A stretch of DNA of 64,000 nucleotides from Lachnospiraceae bacterium (GCA_017935565.1 JAGBHK010000016.1:1-64000), one strand, 5' to 3'. Positions 36,716 through 45,198 are shown, counted from the first letter of the stretch. Made by a program: numbers and translations. Notes: generated by a model from the letters alone, not told the origin.

Positions 36716-37654
36716 CTAATCTCTAAGTTCTTTTCCTGTAATTTCAAGGAATACATCATTAAGTGTTGGCTGCTGTGCATTAACTCTTCCGATTGCAATA
36801 TCATTATTCTGGAAGAAATCAATAATTCTTACAATATTATGCTTACCACCACTGCAGTTAACAACTAACTGATTATCCGCATATTTCACAGCATAAACAT
36901 GTGGAATCTCTTTAATTTTTGCAATGTGTTCTTGAGTAAGATTCATTACATCAACAGTAATTGTCTCAGTATTTTTAATCATCTTCTTTAATTCTTCTTT
37001 TGTTCCAATTGCAACATTTTTTCCGCCATCCATAATGAGAATCTTTGAACAAATCTGTTCAACCTCTTCCATATAATGTGATGTATATACTATTGTTGCG
37101 CCTTCTTTGTTAAGTTGCATTATTCCCTCAAGAATCTTATTTCTACTTTGTGGGTCAACTGCAACTGTAGGTTCATCAAAGAAAATAAGTTTTGGCTTAT
37201 GCGCTATACCACAGGCAATATTAAGTCTTCTAAGCAAACCGCCTGAAAGTTTTTTTGGTAAAAACTTTTTATAATCTTCAAGGCCAACAAACTCGATTGC
37301 TTCCTCAACATATTTTTTCTTTAACTCTTTATCGCTAATATAAAGACCACAGAAGTAATCTACATTTTCATATACAGTAAGTTCATCAAAAACCGCTACA
37401 TTCTGCATTACTACGCCGATATTTTTCTTTAATTCATAGCTGTCTGGTTTCATTTCTTTTCCAAATATTTTTATCTCCCCTTTGTCATAAGAAAGAAGAG
37501 ACAATATACAATTGATGGTTGTGGTTTTACCACTTCCGTTAGGTCCTAATAATCCGAAAACTTCGCCTTCTGCAACCTCTAAGCTAAAATGGTCGAGGGC
37601 TAATATTTCCTTATACCTTTTAACTAAATTTTTTACTTCAATAGCATTTCCCAT
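36716..37654 (-). CDS. ABC transporter ATP-binding protein
   Basis: 312 residues from the ATG at 37654, which follows GGAGGAAAATACA; the frame to 37723 is upstream extension. Walker A GLLGPNGSGKTTT (near 39), signature LSGGLLRRLNI, Walker B LIFFDEPTV and a switch His in YTSHYMEE. A C-terminal 90-residue extension (INVDVMNL.. style) is typical of drug and lipid export ATPases. Divergent from the two-component genes, which probably control it. Confidence 0.93.
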   Translation of the reverse strand: MGNAIEVKNLVKRYKEILALDHFSLEVAEGEVFGLLGPNGSGKTTTINCILSLLSYDKGEIKIFGKEMKPDSYELKKNIGVVMQNVAVFDELTVYENVDYFCGLYISDKELKKKYVEEAIEFVGLEDYKKFLPKKLSGGLLRRLNIACGIAHKPKLIFFDEPTVAVDPQSRNKILEGIMQLNKEGATIVYTSHYMEEVEQICSKILIMDGGKNVAIGTKEELKKMIKNTETITVDVMNLTQEHIAKIKEIPHVYAVKYADNQLVVNCSGGKHNIVRIIDFFQNNDIAIGRVNAQQPTLNDVFLEITGKELRD

Positions 37655-37760
37655 TGTATTTTCCTCCATTTCATATGCAATAGCATAATTTATAAACCTT
37701 ATGCCATTATAATACCAAATCAATTGTCATATAACCAGTGAACAGAATCATTTCCCATAA

Positions 37761-37789
37761 GTGACAAATGTCATTTTATGGTGTATAAT
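37761..37789 (+). promoter_or_regulatory. Promoter of the two-component operon with an overlapping dyad
   Basis: GTGACA (37761-37766), 17 bases, TATAAT (37784-37789). The dyad TGACA-AA-TGTCA (37762-37773) overlaps the -35 hexamer and could bind the LuxR-type regulator encoded downstream. Confidence 0.7.
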
Positions 37790-37821
37790 CTTATTTATTA
37801 ATTTTGAAAGGATAATTTGTA

Positions 37822-38904
37822 ATGCTTATACTAGCCAAACTCATAGTCTTAATTTTATGTGGTTTTATACAATTCAATATTTTTGCTTTGAATTCAGTAA
37901 ACATTGCTATTGCTTTAATTGCAATGATTATCGCATGTCTGCCAACTATCATAAATTTAGATTGGCTTGGAACAAAAGGATTAAAAATAATCATCGGTTC
38001 AATATGGTCATTGTTTATTTTCGTCGCTTTATTTGTGCCAGAATTAAGAAGTTTTTTACCGCTTGCGATATTTGATATTTTAGAATATAGGCTGAATTTT
38101 TCTGGTTTTATCCTATTTATTTGCTTGTTAATGGATTTTCCAGACAAAATCCTTGTACTACATATTATATTATGTATAGTTGCCGCATTCTTGCAGATTA
38201 ATATTTCTAAGGTTGACAAGCTAAACAATGAAATAAAAAAATTGCGTGATACTTCGAAAGAAAGAGAAATGCTCATCGAAGAGAAGAACCGAAGACTGAT
38301 AGAATCACAGGATGCTGATATTTATGCAGCCACATTAAAAGAACGTAATAGAATTGCCAGAGAAATTCACGATAATGTTGGTCATATGCTAACTCGCTCC
38401 ATTTTACAGATTGGCGCTATAAAAACCATAAATCAAAATGAAGTTTTAAAAGAGCCGTTAGAGGGACTTCACGAGACGCTAAACACTGCAATGACAAATA
38501 TTCGTACCAGTGTACACGACTTACATGACGAGTCCATTGATTTACATAATGCTATAAATGAAATAATTGAAAACATTGATGACATTAAGATTAATCTTCA
38601 ATATGACATGGGCTATGATATTCCAAAAAATATAAAATATTGTTTTATAACCATTGTAAAAGAGGCTATAAACAACGTATTAAAGCATAGCGATGCGTCA
38701 AATGTAGACATTATCGTGCAGGAACATCCTGCATTTTATCAATTACTAATTTATGATAATGGCAAAAGCATCAGCAAAAAAGTCTCGGAAGGTATAGGCT
38801 TAACAAATATGCGTGACAGAATTTCTGCATTAAACGGAAACATAAAAATAACCACCGATGACGGATTTAAAATATTAATATCAATAATAAAAACAGGAGT
38901 TTAG
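37822..38904 (+). CDS. Sensor histidine kinase (NarL-partner type)
   Basis: 360 residues. About four or five N-terminal membrane helices (1-130) with no large external loop, a coiled coil (about 132-165), a HisKA_3 segment with the phospho-His in ERNRIAREIHDNVGH (near 183), and a HATPase domain with KEAINNVLKHS and GIGLTNMRDR. Kinases with short external loops often sense membrane stress or work with ABC transporters. It is four bases before its response regulator and divergent from the ABC-2 exporter. Confidence 0.9.
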   Translation: MLILAKLIVLILCGFIQFNIFALNSVNIAIALIAMIIACLPTIINLDWLGTKGLKIIIGSIWSLFIFVALFVPELRSFLPLAIFDILEYRLNFSGFILFICLLMDFPDKILVLHIILCIVAAFLQINISKVDKLNNEIKKLRDTSKEREMLIEEKNRRLIESQDADIYAATLKERNRIAREIHDNVGHMLTRSILQIGAIKTINQNEVLKEPLEGLHETLNTAMTNIRTSVHDLHDESIDLHNAINEIIENIDDIKINLQYDMGYDIPKNIKYCFITIVKEAINNVLKHSDASNVDIIVQEHPAFYQLLIYDNGKSISKKVSEGIGLTNMRDRISALNGNIKITTDDGFKILISIIKTGV

Positions 38905-38907
38905 AAT

Positions 38908-39528
38908 ATGAAAATAGTTATAGTTGATGACGACAAATTAGTTGCATTATCGCTCAAAACAATACTAGAAGCCGATAAAAGTATCGAAGTTCTTGCAATG
39001 GGTGAAAATGGTGAAGATGCTATTAAATTATACGAAGAACATTTGCCAGATGTTTTGTTAATGGACATTAGAATGGACAAAATGAATGGCCTTGATGCTA
39101 CCAAAAACATAATTGATAAGCATACTGATGCAAAAATTCTTCTTTTAACAACATTTTCAGATGATGAGTATATCATAAAAGCCATCCAATACGGCGCAAA
39201 AGGATACATATTAAAACAAGCCTTTGAGTCTATTTCGCCTGCACTAAATGCAGTATATAACGGTCAAACAGTATTTGGAGATGAAATTATGAATAAAATT
39301 CCTTCCCTCATCAAGAAGCAGGAAAATGAAGATTATTCACAATACAATCTTACTGACAAAGAATTTGAAATAATCAAATATGTTGCTGATGGTCTTAACA
39401 ATAAAGAAATCGCCGCTAATATGTTTTTCGGCGAAGGAACCGTAAGAAATTACATTAGTGCAATATTGGAAAAGTTAGAACTTCGTGACAGAACTCAGTT
39501 GGCCTGCTTTTATTACAAGCATTTTTAG
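38908..39528 (+). CDS. LuxR-family response regulator
   Basis: 206 residues. Receiver domain with DDD near residue 8, phospho-Asp in LLMDIRMDKMNG (near 53) and the Lys of GYILKQ. C-terminal NarL/LuxR HTH (LTDKEFEIIKYVADGLNNKEIA). GGAG before the ATG. Partner of the adjacent kinase and likely regulator of the divergent ABC-2 operon. Confidence 0.92.
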   Translation: MKIVIVDDDKLVALSLKTILEADKSIEVLAMGENGEDAIKLYEEHLPDVLLMDIRMDKMNGLDATKNIIDKHTDAKILLLTTFSDDEYIIKAIQYGAKGYILKQAFESISPALNAVYNGQTVFGDEIMNKIPSLIKKQENEDYSQYNLTDKEFEIIKYVADGLNNKEIAANMFFGEGTVRNYISAILEKLELRDRTQLACFYYKHF

Positions 39529-39536
39529 GAGGACTT

Positions 39537-40352
39537 ATGACAAACATTATAGAAATCACAGATTTTAATGCGCCTGAGCTCGATGTATATGCAAGATTAA
39601 CTGAAAATCAATTACTAAATCGTCACGAGCCAGAAAAAGGAATCTTTATTGCCGAAAGTCCAAAGGTAATAGAACGAGTGCTTGATGCAGGATATGAGCC
39701 TATTTCGCTACTTCTAGAGCGCAAGCATATATCAGGCGAAGCCAAACACATTGTCGAAAGATGTAATAACATTCCTATATTTACTTCAGATTTTGAAATA
39801 CTTAAAAACTTGACTGGTTTTGAACTGACGCGAGGTGCGCTATGTGCTATGAGACGTCGTACATTACCTAGTGTTTATGACATTTGTAAAAGTGCAAAAC
39901 GTGTGGCCATTTTAGAGAGCATTATGAACCCGACCAATGTAGGTGCTATTTTCCGTTCTGCTGCAGCGCTTAACATTGATGCGGTACTTTTAACACCCGC
40001 TTGTACAAATCCCCTTTACCGACGCGCTATAAGGGTAAGTATGGGCACTGTATTTCAAGTACCTTGGACTTTTATCGAAACAGACCATTGGCCATTAGAT
40101 CAACTTAAAGAATTAAATTCTATGGGATTTAAAACTGCCGCAATGGCATTAACCGACAATTCAGTTTCAATCGACAATAAAAATCTTATATCAGAAGACA
40201 AATTGGCTATAATTTTAGGTACAGAAGGCGAAGGACTCCTTGACGAAACAATAAATGCCTGTGATTACACAGTAAAAATACCTATGTCACACGGCGTAGA
40301 TTCATTGAATGTTGCCGCTGCCAGCGCAGTTGCATTTTGGCAATTATGTTAA
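39537..40352 (+). CDS. SpoU/TrmH-family RNA 2'-O-methyltransferase
   Basis: 271 residues. SPOUT knot motifs: NPTNVGAIFRSAA (near 138), ILGTEGEGL (near 228) and IPMSHGVDSLNVAAASAV (near 247). An N-terminal substrate-binding domain of about 100 residues matches RlmB/TrmH types. Methylates ribose in rRNA or tRNA with SAM. GGAGGACTT precedes the start. It trails the two-component genes by eight bases, perhaps only by read-through. Confidence 0.9.
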   Translation: MTNIIEITDFNAPELDVYARLTENQLLNRHEPEKGIFIAESPKVIERVLDAGYEPISLLLERKHISGEAKHIVERCNNIPIFTSDFEILKNLTGFELTRGALCAMRRRTLPSVYDICKSAKRVAILESIMNPTNVGAIFRSAAALNIDAVLLTPACTNPLYRRAIRVSMGTVFQVPWTFIETDHWPLDQLKELNSMGFKTAAMALTDNSVSIDNKNLISEDKLAIILGTEGEGLLDETINACDYTVKIPMSHGVDSLNVAAASAVAFWQLC

Positions 40353-40357
40353 AAAAA

Positions 40358-40403
40358 CGAGAATATTTTAAAACCGTTCGAACGTAGTTTTAAAATATTC
40401 TCG
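40358..40403 (+). terminator. Bidirectional terminator between SpoU and cheY genes
   Basis: A 17-bp perfect stem (CGAGAATATTTTAAAAC, 40358-40374, with its complement at 40387-40403) and a 12-base loop. CTTTTTATTA follows on the plus strand and T residues follow on the minus strand, so it can end both convergent transcripts. Confidence 0.92.
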
Positions 40404-40416
40404 CTTTTTATTATGT

Positions 40417-40776
40417 TTAACTTAATGCTTTTGCAATAGCTGCACAAAGTATATCCTTCTTAAATGGCTTAACAATGAAATTCTCTGCGCCACTCTTAAT
40501 AGCTTCTGCAATCTGCATCTGTTGGCCTACAGCAGAACACATAATAATCTTAGCATTACTATCAATTCCTTTTATAAGTTTTACCGCTTCAATACCATTC
40601 ATATCAGGCATCGTAATGTCCATAAGTACTAGGTCTGGTTTTAGTTTTTGATATTGAGCAACAGCTTCAACGCCAGTTCCCGCTTCTCCAACAACTTCAT
40701 AACCTTCTGGTTCAATCATCTGCTTTATAGACAATCTCATAAAAGCAGCATCGTCAACTATAAGTATACTTGCCAT
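40417..40776 (-). CDS. CheY-like single-domain response regulator
   Basis: 119 residues. Receiver domain only: DD near residue 8, phospho-Asp in LVLMDITMPDMNG (near 52), Ser/Thr site MCSAV and Lys in IVKPF. No output domain. Used in chemotaxis or as a phosphate-relay protein; no chemotaxis genes are near, so its partner kinase lies elsewhere. Confidence 0.92.
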   Translation of the reverse strand: MASILIVDDAAFMRLSIKQMIEPEGYEVVGEAGTGVEAVAQYQKLKPDLVLMDITMPDMNGIEAVKLIKGIDSNAKIIMCSAVGQQMQIAEAIKSGAENFIVKPFKKDILCAAIAKALS

Positions 40777-40847
40777 ATATTCACTTTCCCTTCATATAAA
40801 ATTTTACTACAACCAAAAACTAAATTTATTTTATCATAAATTTTAAA

Positions 40848-40876
40848 AAAAGGCAATTGCAAATGCAATCACCTTT
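40848..40876 (-). terminator. Terminator of the Asp-rich lipoprotein gene
   Basis: A hairpin with arms AGGCAATTGCA and TGCAATCACCT with small mismatches, followed on the minus strand by a run of seven T. Confidence 0.75.
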
Positions 40877-40896
40877 TCTATCATCGTAATATGTAA

Positions 40897-41742
40897 TTAG
40901 TCAGCAAAAATTACTTTCCAATCTCCATCATAATCAGCAACGTAGATACATACGTCCATTTCATCATTAAACTGTTCGAACGCTTCATCAAGGTATGACT
41001 TCATAACTTCCTCGATTGACATTCCCATTTCAGCTTCAAACTGCTCTAATTCAGCCTGTGTCAAATCCATAGCACTAGGATCAACTTCAATATCATCATA
41101 TGACATCTTCATATTAATTGTAGCAGAACATTCATATACTTCTGAGATTTCATCAAAATCAATATCGTCATAAGAATCTGAATCTTCCATTAAATCCTTC
41201 AAATCATCAACATCAATTTCTTCAACATCTTCTAATTTGCTCTTTACGTCAAGAATCATCTCACACTTAACGCCTTCTTCATCGTATGTCAATCTTCCAC
41301 CTTCAAACTGCTTGAATGTTTCCATAGTGTCTTCTGCAAACATATCTATGTCATCAGCAACTAAATCGCTCATAGCATCAATATCAAGGTCCTCAAATGC
41401 ATCAAAAAATTCTTCTGCTACATCTTTTGCTGCATCCTTGCCATCTTTCTTGCTTGGCTTATCATCATCTTCGTCGTCTTTTTTCTTGTCATCGTCTTCG
41501 TCATCTTTTTTATTGTCATCATCGTCTGCATCTGCGGCATTGTTTTTCTTATCATCATAATCATCATCATCATCTAGATCTAAGAAATCATCTAAATTTC
41601 CAGCATCTTTGCTAGCTTCTGTCTTCTTGTCATCATCTTTGTCGTCATCATCGTCATCATCATCGCTGCTACATGCAACAAATGATAACATTAATAACAT
41701 TGCCATCATTAATAATAAAAGTTTCTTTAAATTCTTCTTCAT
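40897..41742 (-). CDS. Lipoprotein with a long poly-Asp/Lys region
   Basis: 281 residues. Signal peptide with lipobox MLSFVAC (Cys 24). Residues about 25-105 are almost entirely Asp and Lys in alternating blocks (low complexity, encoded by repeated GATGAT-type codons). The remainder is a folded alpha/beta domain with FDAFEDLDIDAMSDL, of the DUF4878/NTF2-like kind seen in Firmicute lipoproteins. The linker probably spans the cell wall or binds Ca2+. AAAGGAG precedes the start. Confidence 0.85.
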   Translation of the reverse strand: MKKNLKKLLLLMMAMLLMLSFVACSSDDDDDDDDKDDDKKTEASKDAGNLDDFLDLDDDDDYDDKKNNAADADDDDNKKDDEDDDKKKDDEDDDKPSKKDGKDAAKDVAEEFFDAFEDLDIDAMSDLVADDIDMFAEDTMETFKQFEGGRLTYDEEGVKCEMILDVKSKLEDVEEIDVDDLKDLMEDSDSYDDIDFDEISEVYECSATINMKMSYDDIEVDPSAMDLTQAELEQFEAEMGMSIEEVMKSYLDEAFEQFNDEMDVCIYVADYDGDWKVIFAD

Positions 41743-41776
41743 TTGAATATCTCCTTTATTTTTATTTGATTTTCAA

Positions 41777-41805
41777 ATTATAGCACACTTTTTACTTCGT
41801 TACAA
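41777..41805 (-). promoter_or_regulatory. Promoter of the Asp-rich lipoprotein gene
   Basis: Minus-strand TTGTAA (41805-41800), 17-base spacer, TATAAT (41782-41777). It abuts the stop codon of the small cysteine-rich ORF upstream. Confidence 0.65.
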
Positions 41806-41973
41806 TCATAACCTGATTTTTGAATTGCTGAAATATTTTGCAGTAACATTTTTTATTTTCTTTTTTGAAACATATGTGTTACCGCCTCCACAGCAACCAC
41901 CTTGGCCTTTGAAATGTTTTCTTGTTGAATTAAAACCTATAACTAATAAAATAACTATAATTGCTGTAATAAT
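41806..41973 (-). CDS. Small cysteine-rich membrane protein, non-ATG start, possibly truncated
   Basis: Open frame of about 55 residues after a perfect AGGAGG. The codon at ideal distance is ATT (41973) with ATA just before; no ATG, GTG or TTG is in position. It encodes one hydrophobic helix, then STRKHFKGQGGCCGGG and a basic stretch (VSKKKIKNV). This matches the start of known Firmicute proteins in which a membrane helix and the CCGGG motif precede a heavy-metal-binding domain. Here the metal domain is missing and the chain ends after about 15 more residues. Either a rare ATT start or a decaying gene. Confidence 0.45.
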   Translation of the reverse strand: MITAIIVILLVIGFNSTRKHFKGQGGCCGGGNTYVSKKKIKNVTAKYFSNSKIRL

Positions 41974-42073
41974 TATATTTTCCTCCTGTTAGCAGTGACT
42001 AACTATGATTTTACAACTTTTTTTAAAGTTTGTAAAGGTGGAGAGGTTTAGCTTTAACTAATACAAATTATAT

Positions 42074-42706
42074 TTATATATTATTTTCCCACGAATAAAA
42101 ACCATTCTTAACATCAATAACTTTATAGCCTATTCTTTTAATTTCCGCAATGATGAACTCATTATCAAAATCTCTCTCCATAGAAATAAATGCAACTTTC
42201 ATTTTTAGATTAAATTCAGCTGCTAAACCATCAATGCTATTAATTGCATCCTCAATTATATCTTTACAATTATCATCTTTAATACTTTCAAGATAATATC
42301 TTCTTCTTACTGCAACATTGTCTAATTTCACTAAAAAATTTAATCTCTTAATTGGAGAAAATGAATATCTCTCAACAACATCATAAAATTCCCTTATAAT
42401 CCCTTCAATCTGTGATTTATAACTTAACATTTTTTTCTTAATCTTAACTTCTATGTCCTCAGCTCCTTGATTGACTAAAAATCCTGTTTCCCAAATTGAA
42501 AATTCAATTATTTCTTCTTTATAATACATATAAGATATTATTGGTGCTTCAACACCATTTTTTCCAGCTATTCTTATGTATGCATCTTTTTCCCTATCAA
42601 TATACAAATTTGATAGTCCTGGCCATATTTTCCATCCTCCCAACTTAGCATACACATCCTTGTCTTTTTGTAAACTCTCTTCTGTTAATAACTCTCTTAT
42701 TATCAT
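42074..42706 (-). CDS. Hypothetical protein, 210 aa
   Basis: Soluble protein with GGWKIWPGLSNLYIDREKDAYIRI near the start and many aromatic residues. No signal or membrane segment. Ribosome site GAAAGGGATACT. The next gene upstream (42743) is in the same direction after 36 bases. Not recognised; immunity-type or small-domain regulators of this size are common, but nothing in the sequence decides this. Confidence 0.6.
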   Translation of the reverse strand: MIIRELLTEESLQKDKDVYAKLGGWKIWPGLSNLYIDREKDAYIRIAGKNGVEAPIISYMYYKEEIIEFSIWETGFLVNQGAEDIEVKIKKKMLSYKSQIEGIIREFYDVVERYSFSPIKRLNFLVKLDNVAVRRRYYLESIKDDNCKDIIEDAINSIDGLAAEFNLKMKVAFISMERDFDNEFIIAEIKRIGYKVIDVKNGFYSWENNI

Positions 42707-42742
42707 AGTATCCCTTTCTTTACATTCTACTTAATTTTTATT

Positions 42743-43087
42743 TTATCTGTCAAATCGCAAGTAGATATTATAAATATCATTTAGCACATAATGAGAAATC
42801 TTATCATATTTTGTAAATAAACATTCTCTCAATAACTGATATTCTTTTGTTCTGTCTTCTCTGCCTTGTTCATCTCGCACCAAAATACCTCCTGCATAAC
42901 AGTTATACAAATCTTTATGTAAACATCCCAATACATCTAAAGTAGTCTTTGAAATATCATTATTTTTAAAAACTTCATTTTCAAACCAATCACGAAAAAC
43001 TATTGTATTTATAATACTTTTATTCTCATCAAAAAAATTATTAATCTCGTTCCAATTGATATTTAATGGTAAAACACTATCAAACAT
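42743..43087 (-). CDS. Hypothetical protein, 114 aa
   Basis: Start set at the ATG 43087 (MFDSVLPLNINWNEI) after TAGGAGTAATT; the longer frame to 43162 has no ribosome site and reads an AT-rich leader. Mostly helical with conserved-looking Trp and Asp residues. No known motif. Possibly co-transcribed with the 210-residue gene. Confidence 0.55.
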   Translation of the reverse strand: MFDSVLPLNINWNEINNFFDENKSIINTIVFRDWFENEVFKNNDISKTTLDVLGCLHKDLYNCYAGGILVRDEQGREDRTKEYQLLRECLFTKYDKISHYVLNDIYNIYLRFDR

Positions 43088-43196
43088 AATTACTCCTATG
43101 TATTTCAATTTAATTAAGCCCATTATACCATTGCTCCATATATATTTAAACCTTTTTCTCATTGGTTAAAGAATTCACTAATTGTACCTTACCTAC

Positions 43197-43285
43197 GCTA
43201 CGAGCCGACCATCCATCCAAGTACAGACATCTGCTCATGCAAGCATGGCATCTGTCCGTACTCGTCTGTCTGCACTGCTCGTAGC
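43197..43285. other. GC-rich symmetric stem-loop element, origin unknown
   Basis: Outer arms GCTACGAGC (43197-43205) and GCTCGTAGC (43277-43285) match over 9 bp. Inside, 43220-43262 folds into a ladder of short perfect stems separated by symmetric internal loops: AGTAC/GTACT, GACA/TGTC, TGC/GCA and ATGC/GCAT with an AA loop. The stretch is far richer in G+C than its surroundings and lies just beyond the tRNA terminator. A structured RNA or a palindromic repeat is likely. The 62-codon frame through it (43198-43386) has no ribosome site and is not called. Confidence 0.55.
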
Positions 43286-43343
43286 TTAACCATGTTCGAA
43301 CCCGCGGGTTTCTCACTGTACCAATATCTTAGCAAAAACAAAA

Positions 43344-43369
43344 ACCTCACACTTTCGTGTGAGGTTTCT
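43344..43369 (-). terminator. Terminator of the tRNA operon
   Basis: Arms AAACCTCACAC and GTGTGAGGTTT with a TTTC loop, followed on the minus strand by TTTTTGTTTTT. Located ten bases after tRNA-Lys. Confidence 0.92.
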
Positions 43370-43378
43370 TGTTTTTGA

Positions 43379-43451
43379 TGAGACATCGGGGATTCGAACC
43401 CCGGACAACTTGATTAAAAGTCAAGTGCTCTACCACCTGAGCTAATATCCC
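43379..43451 (-). tRNA. tRNA-Lys(TTT)
   Basis: 73 bases. Acceptor GGGATAT pairs with ATGTCTC (two G-T pairs); anticodon loop CTTTTAA with anticodon TTT; T-arm CGGGG-TTCGAAT-CCCCG. CCA is not encoded. Last tRNA of the operon. Confidence 0.95.
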
Positions 43452-43477
43452 ATATTAAATTTGAGGTTGCCCTCGAA

Positions 43478-43550
43478 CAGGGCTAGTTGGATTCGAACCA
43501 ACGAAATGCAGGAGTCAAAGTCCTGTGCCTTACCGCTTGGCGATAGCCCT
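43478..43550 (-). tRNA. tRNA-Gln(TTG)
   Basis: 73 bases. Acceptor AGGGCTA/TAGCCCT, anticodon stem CAGGA/TCCTG, loop CTTTGAC with anticodon TTG, T-arm GTTGG-TTCGAAT-CCAAC. Confidence 0.95.
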
Positions 43551-43566
43551 ACATTAAAGTAAGTAA

Positions 43567-43641
43567 GGTGGATAAAGGGATTCGAACCCTTGGCCTCCAG
43601 AGCCACAATCTGGCGCGCTAACCAACTGCGCTATACCCACC
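43567..43641 (-). tRNA. tRNA-His(GTG)
   Basis: 75 bases including the extra 5' G (G-1) that pairs with C73, the histidine identity mark. Anticodon stem CCAGA/TCTGG, loop TTGTGGC with anticodon GTG. Confidence 0.95.
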
Positions 43642-43667
43642 ATAGGCCTGCGGGACTTGTCCCTGAA

Positions 43668-43741
<74 letters not shown>

Positions 43742-43788
43742 ATGCTATATATTCTATATAAGCAACATTACCACTAGGGCAATGTTAA

Positions 43789-43859
43789 AGCGGGTGATGG
43801 GAATCGAACCCACGTATCTAGCTTGGAAGGCTAGTGTTCTACCATTGAACTACACCCGC
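43789..43859 (-). tRNA. tRNA-Gly(TCC)
   Basis: 71 bases. Acceptor GCGGGTG/CACCCGC, anticodon stem CTAGC/GCTAG, loop CTTCCAA with anticodon TCC. Confidence 0.95.
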
Positions 43860-43873
43860 AAGTAAGTTTTCAG

Positions 43874-43948
43874 TCGGGGTGACAGGATTCGAACCTGCGA
43901 CCTCTTGATCCCAAATCAAGCGCTCTAGCCAAGCTGAGCCACACCCCG
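43874..43948 (-). tRNA. tRNA-Pro(TGG)
   Basis: 75 bases. Acceptor CGGGGTG/CACCCCG, anticodon stem CTTGA/TCAAG, loop TTTGGGA with anticodon TGG. First tRNA of the six-gene operon. Confidence 0.95.
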
Positions 43949-44000
43949 ATGGATACTTTCTTATGTGCGTTTCCGGTTGTCTCTCCGTGACGCAAGAGTT

Positions 44001-44029
44001 ATTATATTATATTGATTAAATATTGTCAA
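44001..44029 (-). promoter_or_regulatory. Promoter of the six-tRNA operon
   Basis: Minus-strand TTGACA (44029-44024), 17-base spacer, TATAAT (44006-44001), both perfect. Transcription starts about 45 bases before tRNA-Pro. Confidence 0.92.
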
Positions 44030-44125
44030 CAACTTTTTTAATTTTTTTTTAAATTTTTAAAATCGTTGATTTTATGCGTGTTTGAGAGCACATTCATTTA
44101 AATATTTTAGACCAATCAAAAAAAA

Positions 44126-44605
44126 TTATACGTTACAAATAGAAAAATGTGCTTCACCTTCGTCGTCAATTTCCATAATTGCATATGTAGGTATACGACC
44201 TTCTTGTCTTGGATATGATAAGCTGCCTGGATTAAGTATTACTATATCATCTCTAACTTCAAGATGAGGTCTATGTGTGTGTCCATACATAACGATATTT
44301 GCACCGCGGGACATTGCCTCATCAACAAGCATATCAACACCTAGTGATACATTATATGTATGACCGTGAACTATCATTACTTTATATTTTGAAATGTTAA
44401 CAACTCTTTCCTTATCTAGCATTGAAAAGAAATCGTTGTTGCCTCTGACAATAATAGTGTGGCAACCTGCGATTTCTTCGATTAATTCTGAGGGACATTC
44501 AGTGTCGCCGCAATGTATGAGCACATCTATCTTTCCTATTCGTTCTACAACCTCGTATAAATTTTCATTTCGTCTGTGTGTATCACTAACAATTAATATT
44601 TTCAT
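44126..44605 (-). CDS. YfcE/MJ0936-family metallophosphoesterase
   Basis: 159 residues. Metal-binding set: SDTHRR (near 8), HCGDTE (near 31), RGNND (near 54) and HGHT / GHTHRP further on. Dinuclear metal phosphodiesterase of small soluble type. Its start lies 20 bases inside the end of rdgB, so the two are translated together. Substrate unknown. Confidence 0.92.
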   Translation of the reverse strand: MKILIVSDTHRRNENLYEVVERIGKIDVLIHCGDTECPSELIEEIAGCHTIIVRGNNDFFSMLDKERVVNISKYKVMIVHGHTYNVSLGVDMLVDEAMSRGANIVMYGHTHRPHLEVRDDIVILNPGSLSYPRQEGRIPTYAIMEIDDEGEAHFSICNV

Positions 44606-45194
44606 ATGCTAATTTTTCCTTCATTAAGCGCAATGCTTTTCCTCTGTGACTAATTTCATTTTTCTGTTCTGGCAACATCTCGCCTGTTGTCATGCCAAAT
44701 TCTGGCACAAAAAGAATTGGGTCATAGCCAAATCCATGAACGCCTCTTTCTTCTTCTGCAATTACGCCTTCAATTGTTTCTCTGGCTGTAATTACTCTTC
44801 CATCTGGAAATGCAGCTGCAATTACGCATACAAAACGTGCAGAGCGCTCATCTCCCTTTGCATCTTTTAAATTATCAATTATAGTTTGATTCTTAATGGA
44901 ATATGGTGTGTCTTCGCCTAAATATCTAGCAGAATATACACCTGGAGCCTTATCCATGTAGTCAACCTCGAGACCAGAATCATCAGCCAAAACCATCTCA
45001 CCAGTTAATTCGCAGATAGCTTTAGCTTTGATTATCGCATTTTCTTCAAAAGTTGTACCATTTTCTTCTATATCAACATTAATATTTAAATCTTTTAACG
45101 ACATTAATTCAAGGCCTGTATCTGCCATAATCATCCTTATTTCATCCATCTTACCTTGATTTGTTGTTGCAAAAATTAATCTCTTTTTATCCAT
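44586..45194 (-). CDS. rdgB: XTP/dITP pyrophosphatase (RdgB/HAM1)
   Basis: 202 residues from the ATG at 45194 (AAAGGAAG upstream). Cleans the nucleotide pool of deaminated purine triphosphates. Motifs: FATTNQGKMDEI near the N-terminus, ADDSGLEVD (near 70), ARYLGE and the C-terminal GFGYDPILFVP and SHRGKA. Follows the peptidase gene after four bases. Confidence 0.95.
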   Translation of the reverse strand: MDKKRLIFATTNQGKMDEIRMIMADTGLELMSLKDLNINVDIEENGTTFEENAIIKAKAICELTGEMVLADDSGLEVDYMDKAPGVYSARYLGEDTPYSIKNQTIIDNLKDAKGDERSARFVCVIAAAFPDGRVITARETIEGVIAEEERGVHGFGYDPILFVPEFGMTTGEMLPEQKNEISHRGKALRLMKEKLAYENINC

Positions 45195-45198
45195 TGTA

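Noticed and set aside
37791..38276. Minus-strand 161-codon frame inside the histidine kinase gene
   Set aside because: Shadow of the kinase membrane segments; no ribosome site and no homology seen.
43290..43325. Partial tRNA-like T-loop (GGTTCGAAC) downstream of the tRNA operon, possible attachment site
   Set aside because: It does not repeat the 3' end of tRNA-Lys or any neighbouring tRNA, and no other tRNA arms can be folded, so an att site is not supported.
43198..43386. 62-codon frame on the minus strand through the stem-loop near the tRNAs
   Set aside because: No ribosome site; it crosses the tRNA terminator and the palindromic element.
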